In this document: piece after piece, positions 44,272 through 53,961 of the stretch | Layout of the letters: every line of letters begins with the position of its first letter | How positions within the stretch are numbered: position 1 is the first letter of the stretch | Assembly: GCA_012840245.1 (NCBI GenBank) | Contig: DULR01000037.1 | Coordinates: 18,005-82,004, forward strand | Origin: Clostridiaceae bacterium | GTDB taxonomy: Bacteria > Bacillota > Clostridia > DSM-8532 | Direction of reading: 5' to 3' | Length of the DNA: 64,000 nt | The notes under the pieces: model-generated | Databases searched by the model: none | Seen by the model: the letters and a program-made list of their open reading frames with translations, nothing else | Told to the model about the DNA's origin: nothing | Program-made: the position numbers and the translations under genes

Positions 44272-45753
44272 ATGGATACGAGGTTCGCGATTTCTGAGTA
44301 CCCTGATGCCGCTTCTGTAACAAAGCAGTTGGATGAACTTATCAAAAAACCCATTTACACTATCCGCAAAGATGCGCTTCAAAAATATGAAGAAGAATAT
44401 TTCAATAAAAAATGCGTAAAGTCAAGGGAAATGATCGAGAAAGCGAAAGAGATCATTCCCGGCGGTGTTCAGCACAATCTGGCCTTCAACCATCCCTTCC
44501 CTCTTGTATTCACAAAAGCCGAGGGCGCATATCTCTATGACATAGACGGAAATCGATACTACGATTTCCTGCAGGCGGGCGGGCCTACCGTTCTCGGAAG
44601 CAACCCGATCGAGGTCAGAAGCAAGGTGATCGAGCTTCTGAATGAGTGCGGACCGTCTACCGGACTCTTTCATGAATATGAATACAAGCTTGCAAAGCTG
44701 ATTTCGGACAATATAAAATCTGTGGAAATGTTCAGGATGCTTGGTTCGGGTACCGAGGCCTGCATGGCTGCCATCAGGGTCGCCCGTCTTGCAACGAAGA
44801 AAAAGTATATATTGAAAATGGGCGGTGCATACCATGGCTGGAGCGATCAGCTGGCCTACGGGATCCGCATACCCGGCTCCAAATGGACACAGGCTCCCGG
44901 AGTCCCGCTCCATTGCTTCAGACATACCATGGAGTTCTTCCCAAACGACCTGGACGACCTTGAAAGAAAGCTCAGACTGAACAGCCTGCGCGGAGGAACT
45001 GCGGCTGTTCTGATAGAGCCTGTTGGTCCTGAAAGCGGAACCAGGCCTCTTGACAAAGATTTCAACAAAGGTGTTGAAGCTCTTTGCCGCAAGTACGGCG
45101 CTCTGCTGATCTTTGATGAGGTCGTCACGGCATTCAGGATCGGAATGGCCGGCGCACAGGGATACTTTGACGTCTCCCCTGACCTTACTGTTTTCGGAAA
45201 AGTTGTTGCCGGCGGTTATCCCGGTGCCGGAGGGCTGGGCGGCAAGAAAGAATATATGAAGTATCTGGCTGCAGGTCTTCAGTCGGGCGGCAAAGGCAAA
45301 CACAAGAAAGCGCTGGTGGGCGGCACCATGGCAGCCAATCCGTTGAGCTGTGTTGCAGGTTATTATACTCTCCTTGAGATCGCAAGGACCAATGCGGCCC
45401 AGAAAGCAGGACAAATGGGCGACAGGCTTATAAAAGGCCTCCGGGAGCTCATCAAAAAATATGACCTGCCCTTTGTCGCATTCAATCAGGGCTCGATCTG
45501 CCATCTGGAAACAGTGGGAACCATGCATTTCGCCATCAACTGGTCGAAGCCATGGGAAATCCCTGGTATACTTAAAGCCACCTCCGAAAGAAAAAGAGAA
45601 ATGGAACATATGGGCGCGGCTTATATGGCCGAAGGCATCGTGACACTGGCCGGAAGCAGGCTGTATACGAGCGCGGCATATACCGAAGAAATGATAGATG
45701 ACGTTTTGACAAGGTTTGATAAAGTCTTTGCAAATGTCGCGATCAAGGAATAA
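44272..45753 (+). CDS. Class III PLP-dependent aminotransferase, glutamate-1-semialdehyde aminomutase-like
   Basis: Motifs include EIIPGGVQHNLAF, LYDIDGNRYYDFLQAGGPT, MFRMLGSGTEACMAAIRVAR, GGAYHGWSD, LLIFDEVVTAFRIG, and the PLP lysine in TVFGKVVAGGYPGAG. This is a fold-type I class III enzyme close to HemL. It has 493 residues, about 65 more than HemL, with the extra length at the N-terminus. Haem genes are absent here, and it sits under a TetR operator in a catabolic island, so a transaminase or aminomutase for an imported amine or amino sugar is more likely than HemL. GGAGGTC supports ATG 44272. Confidence 0.85.
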   Translation: MDTRFAISEYPDAASVTKQLDELIKKPIYTIRKDALQKYEEEYFNKKCVKSREMIEKAKEIIPGGVQHNLAFNHPFPLVFTKAEGAYLYDIDGNRYYDFLQAGGPTVLGSNPIEVRSKVIELLNECGPSTGLFHEYEYKLAKLISDNIKSVEMFRMLGSGTEACMAAIRVARLATKKKYILKMGGAYHGWSDQLAYGIRIPGSKWTQAPGVPLHCFRHTMEFFPNDLDDLERKLRLNSLRGGTAAVLIEPVGPESGTRPLDKDFNKGVEALCRKYGALLIFDEVVTAFRIGMAGAQGYFDVSPDLTVFGKVVAGGYPGAGGLGGKKEYMKYLAAGLQSGGKGKHKKALVGGTMAANPLSCVAGYYTLLEIARTNAAQKAGQMGDRLIKGLRELIKKYDLPFVAFNQGSICHLETVGTMHFAINWSKPWEIPGILKATSERKREMEHMGAAYMAEGIVTLAGSRLYTSAAYTEEMIDDVLTRFDKVFANVAIKE

Positions 45754-45810
45754 TACGAAAGACTGTACGATAAATTTTGATAATCGGGGCAGTCCAGTCG
45801 GTCCTGATAT

Positions 45811-45846
45811 GATCCTTCGACTCCGCTATGCTCCGCTCAGGATGAC
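45811..45846. repeat. Family A outer-module fragment
   Basis: GATCCTTCGACTCCGC..GCTCCGCTCAGGATGAC lies between the aminotransferase and aldolase genes. It is like the outer module at 32292-32341 but shorter, and folds as a hairpin. Confidence 0.65.
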
Positions 45847-45872
45847 ATAAAGACGAGGGGAAGTGTAACATC

Positions 45873-47069
45873 ATGACTTTGCGTGAAGCAAAAGAAGCTG
45901 TGGTCCTTGCAGGAAGGAAGCTCGTTGAGACCGGGCTTATCGCCCGGACCTGGGGCAATGTAAGCTGCCGGGTAAGTGACACCCATTTTGTCATAACCCC
46001 AAGCGGAAGGGACTATATGTCTTTGACGCCCGATGACATCGTGGAGGTATCTGTCTCTGATCTTAGTTACAGCGGGAATATCAAGCCCTCTTCCGAAAAA
46101 GGCATCCATGCCCTGGTTTACAAAACATATCCCGAAGCGGGATTCGTTATACATACCCACCAGAGCTATGCTTCGGCAGTAAGTGCGATGGTTCTGGACT
46201 CAATAGACATAACTGGGGAGTTCCCTCTGTTGGGAGACAGAGTTATATGCGCCGATTACGGTCTTCCCGGGACCAAAAAGCTTCGCCGGGGAGTCGAAAA
46301 AGCGCTGGCCCGATCTTCAGGCAAAGCCGTAATAATGAAAAATCACGGAGCTCTATGCTTTGGAACTGATTGTGACGAAGCCTTCAGGGTCGCTCATGAA
46401 CTGGAGCTTTCATGCAAAAGGTTCATTGAGGGTCAATATAAGAAGCTTAGCGGGGGCTCTTCAACTGATCCTGTCAAAATAGGCTGGTTCGCCATATCGG
46501 TACTCACCGGAAAAAATATTTCATTGTCTGACAGCACCAATATGGATCCATGGGAAAGTGAAAGGACCGAAAAAGGTTTTATCCTTAAGGTAAAAGACCG
46601 GATTACTGAAATCGATTCGGCCAATTTTTCTCCCAATGATCATGCCGGAACTAAAATGGCTGATGAATTGATGGTGCTGAATGAAATCTACAAAAACAAT
46701 AAAAACATCAACAATGTAATACATAGCGATTCAGTCTGGGTGAGAGTATTATCCCATGCGGGGATCATGCTACGGCCTCTGCTGGACGATTTCGCCCAGA
46801 TAGCCGGGACATCGGTCAAAACGACTCATATGGATCCCGGGGAAATCATCAAAGCTCTCAAAAGCTCATCGGCAGTTCTGCTCCGGTACAGTGGCGCGCT
46901 TTGCTGCGGAGTTTCCAGGGATGATGCGGCTGCCGTATCAATGGTTCTTGAAAAGAATTGTATGGCTTATATGGCATCTGCCCTTTCCGGAAGGATAGAA
47001 CCTATAAGTCTTCTCGAATGCAAACTCATGAGGTTCGTATATCTGAATAAATATTCAAAGCTGAAATAG
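45873..47069 (+). CDS. Class II aldolase/adducin protein with a second, degenerate aldolase-like domain
   Basis: Domain 1 (about residues 1-190) is a complete class II aldolase: TWGNVSCRV, ITPSGRDYMSLTPDD, SSEKGIHALVYKTYPEAGFV with the zinc histidines in IHTHQSYASA and NHGALCFG. Relatives are L-fuculose-phosphate and L-ribulose-phosphate enzymes. Domain 2 (about 245-385) repeats the outline, but NVIHSDSVWVR replaces the HTH motif and GALCCGV lacks the histidine. It is probably a non-catalytic copy. The protein would cleave or epimerise a phosphorylated sugar, perhaps the product of the FGGY kinase. It lies 119 bases after the aminotransferase gene. Confidence 0.83.
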   Translation: MTLREAKEAVVLAGRKLVETGLIARTWGNVSCRVSDTHFVITPSGRDYMSLTPDDIVEVSVSDLSYSGNIKPSSEKGIHALVYKTYPEAGFVIHTHQSYASAVSAMVLDSIDITGEFPLLGDRVICADYGLPGTKKLRRGVEKALARSSGKAVIMKNHGALCFGTDCDEAFRVAHELELSCKRFIEGQYKKLSGGSSTDPVKIGWFAISVLTGKNISLSDSTNMDPWESERTEKGFILKVKDRITEIDSANFSPNDHAGTKMADELMVLNEIYKNNKNINNVIHSDSVWVRVLSHAGIMLRPLLDDFAQIAGTSVKTTHMDPGEIIKALKSSSAVLLRYSGALCCGVSRDDAAAVSMVLEKNCMAYMASALSGRIEPISLLECKLMRFVYLNKYSKLK

Positions 47070-47159
47070 ACGAAGTACGATCAAGTACCGGGAAGGTCCG
47101 CCTCTCTGTAACCTCCTGTCAGACAGGTGGACTTTCCCCATTTCTGATACATTGAATTG

Positions 47160-47188
47160 TTGATATCAGCGAATAAATATAATATAAT
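47160..47188 (+). promoter_or_regulatory. Promoter of the SNF symporter gene
   Basis: TTGATA (47160-47165) and a perfect TATAAT (47183-47188) are 17 bases apart. Just upstream GGAAGGTCCGCCT and AGGTGGACTTTCC (about 47092-47137) form an imperfect 13-bp stem around the palindrome CCTGTCAGACAGG. This may end the aldolase transcript, but has no T tract. No TetR-type operator was found here. Confidence 0.55.
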
Positions 47189-47237
47189 CTTTGCGTTCAA
47201 TTTGATCCAATAAAACTTCAAACAGGAGAATGGGAAC

Positions 47238-48608
47238 ATGGAAAAAAGAGAAAAGTTCGCTTCACGGCTGGGTTTTATCCTTATTTCCGCAGGCTGCGCA
47301 ATCGGTTTGGGTGATGTATGGCGTTTCCCTTATATCACAGGCCAGTATGGCGGAGGAATCTTCGTACTTATTTATCTGATATTTATTTTCCTGCTTGGTT
47401 TGCCCATAATCACCATGGAGCTTGCCGTCGGACGCGCGAGCCAAAAGAGTATCGCTACCTCGTTCAATGTTCTTGAGAAGAAGGGACAAAAATGGCATTG
47501 GATGGGTTATGCCGGAATGTTCGGCAACTACATCCTGATGATGTTTTATACCACCGTTGCAGGATGGATGCTAGGCTATTTCTTCAAGTTCGCAACAGGC
47601 CGTTTCGTGGGAGCCGATACTGAGCAGATCGGCGATATATTCGGGAATCTTCTAAATGATCCTCTTGAAATGACTTTGTGGATGGTAATAACCACTGTGC
47701 TGTGCTTCGGTATCTGCTCATTGGGTCTGCAGGAAGGTGTGGAAAAGATAACCAAAATTTTGATGGTGATGCTTCTGTTCCTGATCATAGTTCTTGCTGT
47801 CAAATCCATATCTCTTCCCAATGCAGGCGAAGGTCTGAAATTCTATCTGCTGCCCGATATAGAAAGCGTAAAAAAACACGGACTCTGGGAGATAATATTT
47901 GCTGCCATGAGTCAGGCTTTCTTTACATTGAGTATAGGCATAGGCTCCCTTGCCATATTCGGAAGCTATCTGGGCAAGGATCGCCGCCTTCTTGGCGAAT
48001 CCATAAATATAGCTGTGCTTGATACAGCGATTTCTATCATTGCCGGACTCATCATATTCCCGGCTTGCTTCGCTTTCAATGTCGATCCTGGTCAGGGCCC
48101 GGGTCTTGTATTTGTGACCCTTCCCAATATTTTCAATTCCATGAGCGGCGGAAGGATCTGGGGATCCCTGTTCTTCATATTTATGTGCTTTGCGGCATAT
48201 TCCACCGTTATTGCGGTATTTGAAAATATTATTTCCTTTGCGATGGACCTGTGGGGCTGGAGCAGAAAGAAAGCTTCCTTAGTAAACGCAATTTTACTCA
48301 TCGTTCTCTCTATACCTTGTATATTAGGTTTCAATGTGCTCAGCGGGTTCCAGCCTTTAGGCGAGGGCACCAATATACTTGATCTGGAGGATTTCATACT
48401 CAGTTATAACCTGCTTCCTCTGGGATCGCTGGTATATCTGCTGTTCTGTGTGTCCCGCTATGGCTGGGGATTCGAAAATTATTTGAATGAAGTAAACGCC
48501 GGAGAGGGCATGAAAATGCCCCGCTGGCTCAGGGGGTATCTGACCTGGATACTTCCGGTCATTATCCTGCTGGTACTCGTACAGGGATATATCAATTATT
48601 TCGGCTGA
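47238..48608 (+). CDS. Neurotransmitter:sodium symporter (SNF) family transporter
   Basis: The protein has 11-12 helices and the SNF signature at the start: SRLGFILISAGCAIGLGDVW then RFPYITGQYGGGIFVL. This includes the unwound helix-1 region that binds Na+ and substrate (compare LeuT, MhsT). ELAVGRASQKS follows helix 2. The length of 456 residues is usual for bacterial members, which import amino acids or amines with sodium. It follows the aminotransferase-aldolase pair but has its own promoter. An amino-compound substrate would suit the aminotransferase. AGGAG precedes the ATG. Confidence 0.92.
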   Translation: MEKREKFASRLGFILISAGCAIGLGDVWRFPYITGQYGGGIFVLIYLIFIFLLGLPIITMELAVGRASQKSIATSFNVLEKKGQKWHWMGYAGMFGNYILMMFYTTVAGWMLGYFFKFATGRFVGADTEQIGDIFGNLLNDPLEMTLWMVITTVLCFGICSLGLQEGVEKITKILMVMLLFLIIVLAVKSISLPNAGEGLKFYLLPDIESVKKHGLWEIIFAAMSQAFFTLSIGIGSLAIFGSYLGKDRRLLGESINIAVLDTAISIIAGLIIFPACFAFNVDPGQGPGLVFVTLPNIFNSMSGGRIWGSLFFIFMCFAAYSTVIAVFENIISFAMDLWGWSRKKASLVNAILLIVLSIPCILGFNVLSGFQPLGEGTNILDLEDFILSYNLLPLGSLVYLLFCVSRYGWGFENYLNEVNAGEGMKMPRWLRGYLTWILPVIILLVLVQGYINYFG

Positions 48609-48633
48609 TATGAGATTCAGCTAAGTTGATTTA

Positions 48634-48855
48634 TTAAAACAATATTGCTGCCATGATGTTCAGATCTTCCTGCTGTCCTCGTCGCAGGAAGTTGTCAATG
48701 CTCAAGTTTGCTCTCACGAGGTCGCTGGCAATCACGCCGTCCAGGCGTGTGCCGGCCAAAATCTGCTTCCGGCAGATTTTACCTCGTTCGAGCAGCACTG
48801 TTCGCATTACAACATTCAATTGCTCCTGCGGAGACAGTTCATATCTGAACAGCAT
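48634..48855 (-). CDS. Doubtful small ORF between the symporter and cellobiose phosphorylase genes
   Basis: A 73-codon minus-strand frame encodes a charged, mostly helical product (LNVVMRTVLLERGKICRK .. LVRANLSIDNFLRRGQQEDL). It looks more protein-like than chance, but there is no good Shine-Dalgarno and I do not recognise the family. It might be the tail of a lost gene. The 289-base gap holds nothing else except inverted bits such as GCCGGCC and the pair CTGCCGGAAGCAG/CTTCCGGCAG. Confidence 0.3.
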   Translation of the reverse strand: MLFRYELSPQEQLNVVMRTVLLERGKICRKQILAGTRLDGVIASDLVRANLSIDNFLRRGQQEDLNIMAAILF

Positions 48856-48897
48856 GTCATTGACTCAACGCTCTGTTTTAGCTACAGGTTATTATAA

Positions 48898-51339
48898 TCA
48901 GTCGTTTCCCATTTCCACCTCTACCAGATGCTCTTTCCCATCGTTGAACACGGGAACGAGATTTCCTATGAACTCCTTGCCGTCTACAAAAAGCCTTCTG
49001 ACCCCATTTGAAATGTGATCCGGATTTTTGACCACAATATTATACACAGCATTCCTGAAATACCTTGTAGCCCTGAAGCCATCCCAGCAAGACGGAATGC
49101 AGGGATCTATGACAAGGCCGTTGTAATCTGGCCTGATACCCAGGATCCATTGGGTTATGGCGACAAAGTTCCAGGCCGCAGTGCCGGTCAGCCATGAATT
49201 TTTCGCTTCACCCGGTTTTACAGCATGCTTCCCCGCGATCATCTGCGCATAGACATAAGGCTCTGTCCTGTGGATATCGCTTATATCCTCCGTAAACGCA
49301 GGAGCGATCTTAGTATAGTATTCGAAGGCCCTGTCGCCGTTTCCCAATACCGTTTCTGCTGCCATGATCCAGGGATTCACATGGCAGAAGACACTGGCAT
49401 TCTCCTTATATCCCTGAGGGTATGACGATATTTCCCCAAGGCCGGGATAATACTTTGAGTACGGAGGATCTAGCAGGACAATACCGTAAGGGGTATCAAG
49501 ATATTTTTTCACCGAATCAAGAGCTTTTTTCGCAAAGCCTTCTTCAATTCCTATCCCTGCCATCACACAAAAGCCCTGGGGCTCGATGAAGATCTTACCT
49601 TCTTCGCAATCCCTGCTCCCTACCTTGTTCCCCGAATCATCATAGGCTCTTAAGAACCATTCTCCATCATATCCATGCCTGATGACGGCTTTTTTCATAG
49701 CGGTTACATGACGCCTGGCTTCCTTCGCCTCTTCAAAAAGCCCGATCTCCCTGCAAAGCCTTATATATTCATTCCCGATATATACGAACATTCCGGCTAT
49801 AAGGACCGATTCGGCAACCTTTCCGTCCTTGTTTGCAGTTGTCTGGAAGGATTCGTCAGGTGTTTCTGACCAGCAGTTGAGATTGAGACAATCGTTCCAG
49901 TCTGCTCTTCCTATAAGAGGAAGGCCATGAGGTCCCAGATTGTTCACCACATGGAAGAAAGAACGCCTGAGATGTTCCATAAGCGTGGCTTTTTTAGAAT
50001 CATCATTGTTGAAGGGGACTTCCTCCTCAAGAATGTTGAAATCGCCTGTTTCCTTTATATATGCAGCTGCAGCCAGAATGAGCCACAGCGGATCGTCGTT
50101 GAAATTTCCGCCTATTTCATTGTTTCCTTTTTTGGTAAGAGGCTGATACTGGTGATAAGCCCCTCCGTCCTCAAACTGTGTCGCTGCAAGGTCCAGTATC
50201 CTTTCTCTCGCCCGGTCAGGTATCTGGTGCACAAACCCGAGGATATCCTGGTTCGAATCCCTGAACCCCATGCCTCTTCCGATACCTGACTCAAAATATG
50301 AAGCGCTTCTTGACATGTTGAATGTGACCATGCACTGATACTGGTTCCATATGTTCACCATTCGGTCCAGCTTTTCGTTCCCCGATTCCACCCGGAACTT
50401 CGACAGAAGCTCATCCCAATACTCCCTGAGCTTGTCTAGTTCCCTGTCGATATCAGAAGGAGCCTTCAGGAGATCCTGCATTTCCAGGGCTCTTGTTTTA
50501 TTGATGGATCCATCGGGATTCCATTTCTGATCTTTTTGATTTTCTATATACCCCAGAAGGAAAATCAATTCCTTTTCCTCACCCGGTCCCAGACTGATTT
50601 CAAGGAAATGTGACGCTACCGGCGACCAGCCATGAGCTACAGAGTTTGAGGCTCTTCCTTCCAAAACAGCTTTGGGGGCATCAAAACCGTTGTACATTCC
50701 AAGAAAGCTCTCCCTGTCCGAATCAAACCCTGAAATCTTAGTGTTGACCCAATAAAAAGAGTAATGATCCCTTCGTTCCCTGTATTCTGTCTTGTGGTAG
50801 ATAGCCGAACCCTCAATTTCAACTTCTCCCGTGCTGAAATTTCTCTGAAAGTTTGTCATATCATCATATGCGTTCCAGAGGCAGAACTCAACAAAGGAAA
50901 ACAGTTTGAATTCTTTGTTCGATTTACTTGTGTTTTTTAGAATTACCCTGTGCACCTCGCAATTTATATCCAGAGGCACGAAAAACAACGTACTTGCCTT
51001 TATCCCGCCAAGCTCTCCGGTGATAACGGTATATCCCATCCCGTGCCTGCACTCGTAATGATCCAGGTCTTTCCTGACCGGCATCCAGCCCGGCGACCAG
51101 ATGCTGCCGCCGTCGTTTATGTAAAAATATCTTCCTCCAAAATCTATGGGCACATTATTGTATCTGTATCTTGTTATACGGCGAAGCCTTGCATCCTTAT
51201 AGAAGCAATAGCCTCCTGCTGTATTCGAAATGAGAGAAAAGAAATCCTGTGTACCAAGGTAGTTTATCCAGGGATAAGGCGTCCTCGGGGTGGTTATAAC
51301 ATATTCTTTGTTCAGATCATCAAAATATCCGTATTTCAA
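48898..51339 (-). CDS. cbp: Cellobiose phosphorylase (GH94)
   Basis: The enzyme splits cellobiose with phosphate into glucose-1-phosphate and glucose in the cytoplasm. The sequence closely follows clostridial cellobiose phosphorylase throughout: [72 protein letters not shown], and [17 protein letters not shown] with the catalytic Asp483. The 813-residue length also matches. TTG 51339 is the start, with GGAGG at 7 bases. It ends an operon-like run with an ABC importer, consistent with phosphorolytic use of imported cellobiose. Other disaccharide phosphorylases are less likely. Confidence 0.95.
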   Translation of the reverse strand: MKYGYFDDLNKEYVITTPRTPYPWINYLGTQDFFSLISNTAGGYCFYKDARLRRITRYRYNNVPIDFGGRYFYINDGGSIWSPGWMPVRKDLDHYECRHGMGYTVITGELGGIKASTLFFVPLDINCEVHRVILKNTSKSNKEFKLFSFVEFCLWNAYDDMTNFQRNFSTGEVEIEGSAIYHKTEYRERRDHYSFYWVNTKISGFDSDRESFLGMYNGFDAPKAVLEGRASNSVAHGWSPVASHFLEISLGPGEEKELIFLLGYIENQKDQKWNPDGSINKTRALEMQDLLKAPSDIDRELDKLREYWDELLSKFRVESGNEKLDRMVNIWNQYQCMVTFNMSRSASYFESGIGRGMGFRDSNQDILGFVHQIPDRARERILDLAATQFEDGGAYHQYQPLTKKGNNEIGGNFNDDPLWLILAAAAYIKETGDFNILEEEVPFNNDDSKKATLMEHLRRSFFHVVNNLGPHGLPLIGRADWNDCLNLNCWSETPDESFQTTANKDGKVAESVLIAGMFVYIGNEYIRLCREIGLFEEAKEARRHVTAMKKAVIRHGYDGEWFLRAYDDSGNKVGSRDCEEGKIFIEPQGFCVMAGIGIEEGFAKKALDSVKKYLDTPYGIVLLDPPYSKYYPGLGEISSYPQGYKENASVFCHVNPWIMAAETVLGNGDRAFEYYTKIAPAFTEDISDIHRTEPYVYAQMIAGKHAVKPGEAKNSWLTGTAAWNFVAITQWILGIRPDYNGLVIDPCIPSCWDGFRATRYFRNAVYNIVVKNPDHISNGVRRLFVDGKEFIGNLVPVFNDGKEHLVEVEMGND

Positions 51340-51433
51340 GATAAGACCTCCAATACCAACGATGATGCTTTATGCAATCGAGGCTGATGCTCCGAAAAAG
51401 CGCATCAGCCCCGGCAGGTTATATATGCTACGA

Positions 51434-52957
51434 TTATTTACCTACAGTTTTACGCCAGTCATCATATTGCTTCTGCATTTCAGCTATTACATCATCGACT
51501 CCGGCTGCTTTCATCTCTGAGGAGAATGAACTTAAGGTCGAATCAGTGTCGGCAGTTCCGAGGAAGAGCTGTTTGTAGTATTTCTGAACGACATTCTTCA
51601 GAGCTCCTATCTCGGTCTCGACATTGGTTGCATCGAATGCAAAGCCGAGACTGTTAAGAGGAATGCCTTTTGCATTGTAAGCCTTGAACTGTTCCCACTT
51701 GTCAGGAGCTTCGTTTTCCAGCAGGTAATCCAGGAACTGATCTCCGAACCTCCAGCCGTTGCCGGCCCTGTAACCGGTATTGTCGGTCAGCTTGATAACA
51801 TTATCAGAAACCTTCACGTAATGCTCATTTTCGATTCCGTATACAAAGAGGTTCTTCAGGTATTTGTCAGTGTAGAGCAGTTCGATGAACTTGAATGCCA
51901 GATCAGGATGCTCGGAGCCAACGGGAATGGCAAGCATAGCACCTGTGGTTTCACGGTTTGACATAACTGGCACTGTGATATCTACCTGTACCCAGTCGAT
52001 ATTCGTACTGGCCTTCATTTCGGCATCCTTTCCGGGCTTCAGGGACTGAACCACTGCAAAGTATTTACCGGTCTTCATTTCCTCTGAGAAATTGTCCTGG
52101 GTCGCTGCATCGGGATGGATCCAGCCCTTATTGTAGTAATCACGCATCTTCCTGTACAGGGCCACTGATTCGGGTGCTTCAAACTGATTGATGATGGTAT
52201 TGTTTCTGTTGTCAGGATACAGAGCGCCGGGGATATCATCGTCACTGATATTATCCCAATCCAGGAGCTTAAAGGGTCCTTCCATCTGTACGTTCAGCAA
52301 AGGAGTCACACCGGGTTCATTTGCCTTGATGGTTTCAAAGTAAGGCTCCAGATCCTCCATCTTCTTAATCTTGCTTACATCGATATTGTACTTCACGACA
52401 AGATCCTGTTTTAAAAGGAAGCCCCAGTTATGTACTTTTTCCTTGTTGCAGGGAACCGCATAGTTTTTCCCGTTGATAGCAGATCCGCTGAGGAAATCAT
52501 CACCCACTATCTCACGGATCGGAGAATTCTGAAGATATGGGGTGAGATCTGTGAAATATCCTGCATTGGCATTGACCCTGTAGTTTGCAGCCCAGTTGGA
52601 AGTAAATACTATGTCCACAGGCTGGCCTGATGAAAGCATGGGGTTGATTTTCGGGGTATATGTATCACCCCAGCCGAAGGTCTCAGCTTTTATCTTTACA
52701 TTCAGTTTATCCTTCAGGTACTCTGTTGCTGCATCGCAAATTTTCTGCATATCAGGCTGGCTGTCCCCTACGCAGTAAAATGTGAGTTCTACCGGTTCCT
52801 TAGGTGATTCGGTTGGCTGAGATGTAGCAGGTGTCTGTGAACTCTGAGCCGGTGATGATGCTGCAGGTTTGGCAGGCGCACCGCAGCCGGTCAGGACCAA
52901 GGCAAGACTCATGATCAGAACCAGTGCAAGTGAGAGCGATCTTTGTCTTTTCTTCAT
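51434..52957 (-). CDS. Sugar ABC transporter substrate-binding lipoprotein (LplA-like)
   Basis: The signal peptide ends in the lipobox VLTGCG, followed by a Ser/Thr/Pro/Ala-rich linker. The body is a type 1 solute-binding protein with the C-terminal DUF3502 segment (GFAFDATNVETEIGALKNVV .. KQYDDWRKTVGK) typical of LplA proteins. It captures an oligosaccharide for the two permeases encoded upstream. The cellobiose phosphorylase 95 bases downstream suggests cello-oligosaccharides. AAAGGAGG lies 7 bases before the ATG. Confidence 0.92.
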   Translation of the reverse strand: MKKRQRSLSLALVLIMSLALVLTGCGAPAKPAASSPAQSSQTPATSQPTESPKEPVELTFYCVGDSQPDMQKICDAATEYLKDKLNVKIKAETFGWGDTYTPKINPMLSSGQPVDIVFTSNWAANYRVNANAGYFTDLTPYLQNSPIREIVGDDFLSGSAINGKNYAVPCNKEKVHNWGFLLKQDLVVKYNIDVSKIKKMEDLEPYFETIKANEPGVTPLLNVQMEGPFKLLDWDNISDDDIPGALYPDNRNNTIINQFEAPESVALYRKMRDYYNKGWIHPDAATQDNFSEEMKTGKYFAVVQSLKPGKDAEMKASTNIDWVQVDITVPVMSNRETTGAMLAIPVGSEHPDLAFKFIELLYTDKYLKNLFVYGIENEHYVKVSDNVIKLTDNTGYRAGNGWRFGDQFLDYLLENEAPDKWEQFKAYNAKGIPLNSLGFAFDATNVETEIGALKNVVQKYYKQLFLGTADTDSTLSSFSSEMKAAGVDDVIAEMQKQYDDWRKTVGK

Positions 52958-53009
52958 CGAAAATCCTCCTTTTTATAATTGAAATATGCCAAACGGATGT
53001 GCTCCGTCT

Positions 53010-53930
53010 TCAGCCTTTGACAGCACCAATGGTAAGGCCTTTGATAAAGTACCTACGGAAAAAAGGATAAGCAAGTACGATAGGTCCGATGGAAATTATG
53101 GCAATGGCCATTCGCGCGCTTTCGGTAGGCAAATTGGCAAGTACGACCGCTGCTTCCGAGAATTGCGCGCTGCCACTGGTCAGATACTGAATGCTTACAA
53201 GTGTCTGATACATAAGATACTGTATATTAAAGAATTTTCGCTCGGTTACGAACATCAGGGGCAGGTACCAGTCGTTCCAGTAAACCAGGGTACAGAACAA
53301 TCCGATGGTAGCCAGCCCCGCCTTGGAGAGAGGCAGCACTATGACCAAAAAGGTTCTGAATTCTCCCGCTCCGTCGATCCTGGCTGATTCGATGATCGAT
53401 TCAGGCACAGTGGTCTTGTAGAACGTTCTCATGATCATTACGAACCATGCATTCATCAGATACGGGAATATCAGGATCCATATAGTGTTGCTGATCTTGA
53501 AAAGTCTTGTGTATACCATTATCCATGGAACAAGGCCGCCACCGAAGATCATGGTGAAGTACGCAAGAAAGGAAAAGAAGCCTCTGGCCCTGAAACTGCT
53601 TCTTGAAAGCGGATATGCGTACATGCATATCACTGCCAGACTGAGCAATGTCCCGATCACCGTTACAAATATGGATACTCCGTAGGCTCTCCATATGGCG
53701 TCTCCGGCTTTCAGCACATAGTCATAGGCCGCTGTTGAAAACTCCCTGGGTATGAAGCTGTAGCCCGCATGCCTTATAGCTTCCTCACTGGTGAACGAGA
53801 TAGCCAGAACCAATATGACCGGCGCTATGCAAACAATCGTTATAAAAACGAACAGCATGTTGAGAAGGAGGTTTCCCGTGGCAGAAATCTGATTGAGCTT
53901 GCTCTGTTTATTTAATTTTCGCGCCATCAT
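53010..53930 (-). CDS. Carbohydrate ABC transporter permease (LplC/YtcP-like, MalG type)
   Basis: The protein has six helices, and the permease EAA loop appears as ESARIDGAGEFRTFLVIVLP LSKAGLA, which docks the ATPase. RAMP-type beginnings such as NLLLNMLFVFITIVCIAPVI fit the LplC/YtcP subgroup. It partners the LplB-like permease 31 bases upstream. No ATP-binding subunit is encoded nearby, so a shared MsmX-type ATPase is expected elsewhere in the genome. GAGGTGA precedes the ATG. Confidence 0.93.
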   Translation of the reverse strand: MMARKLNKQSKLNQISATGNLLLNMLFVFITIVCIAPVILVLAISFTSEEAIRHAGYSFIPREFSTAAYDYVLKAGDAIWRAYGVSIFVTVIGTLLSLAVICMYAYPLSRSSFRARGFFSFLAYFTMIFGGGLVPWIMVYTRLFKISNTIWILIFPYLMNAWFVMIMRTFYKTTVPESIIESARIDGAGEFRTFLVIVLPLSKAGLATIGLFCTLVYWNDWYLPLMFVTERKFFNIQYLMYQTLVSIQYLTSGSAQFSEAAVVLANLPTESARMAIAIISIGPIVLAYPFFRRYFIKGLTIGAVKG

Positions 53931-53961
53931 TCATTCACCTCGGTACTGATTTTACATCCCT

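Noticed and set aside
44422..45609. 395-codon minus-strand frame opposite the aminotransferase
   Set aside because: The plus strand encodes a complete class III aminotransferase here. The antisense frame has no recognisable motif.
44272..45753. Assignment as hemL (haem biosynthesis)
   Set aside because: The sequence is HemL-like, but it is longer, lies in a TetR-controlled catabolic island and has no haem genes around it.
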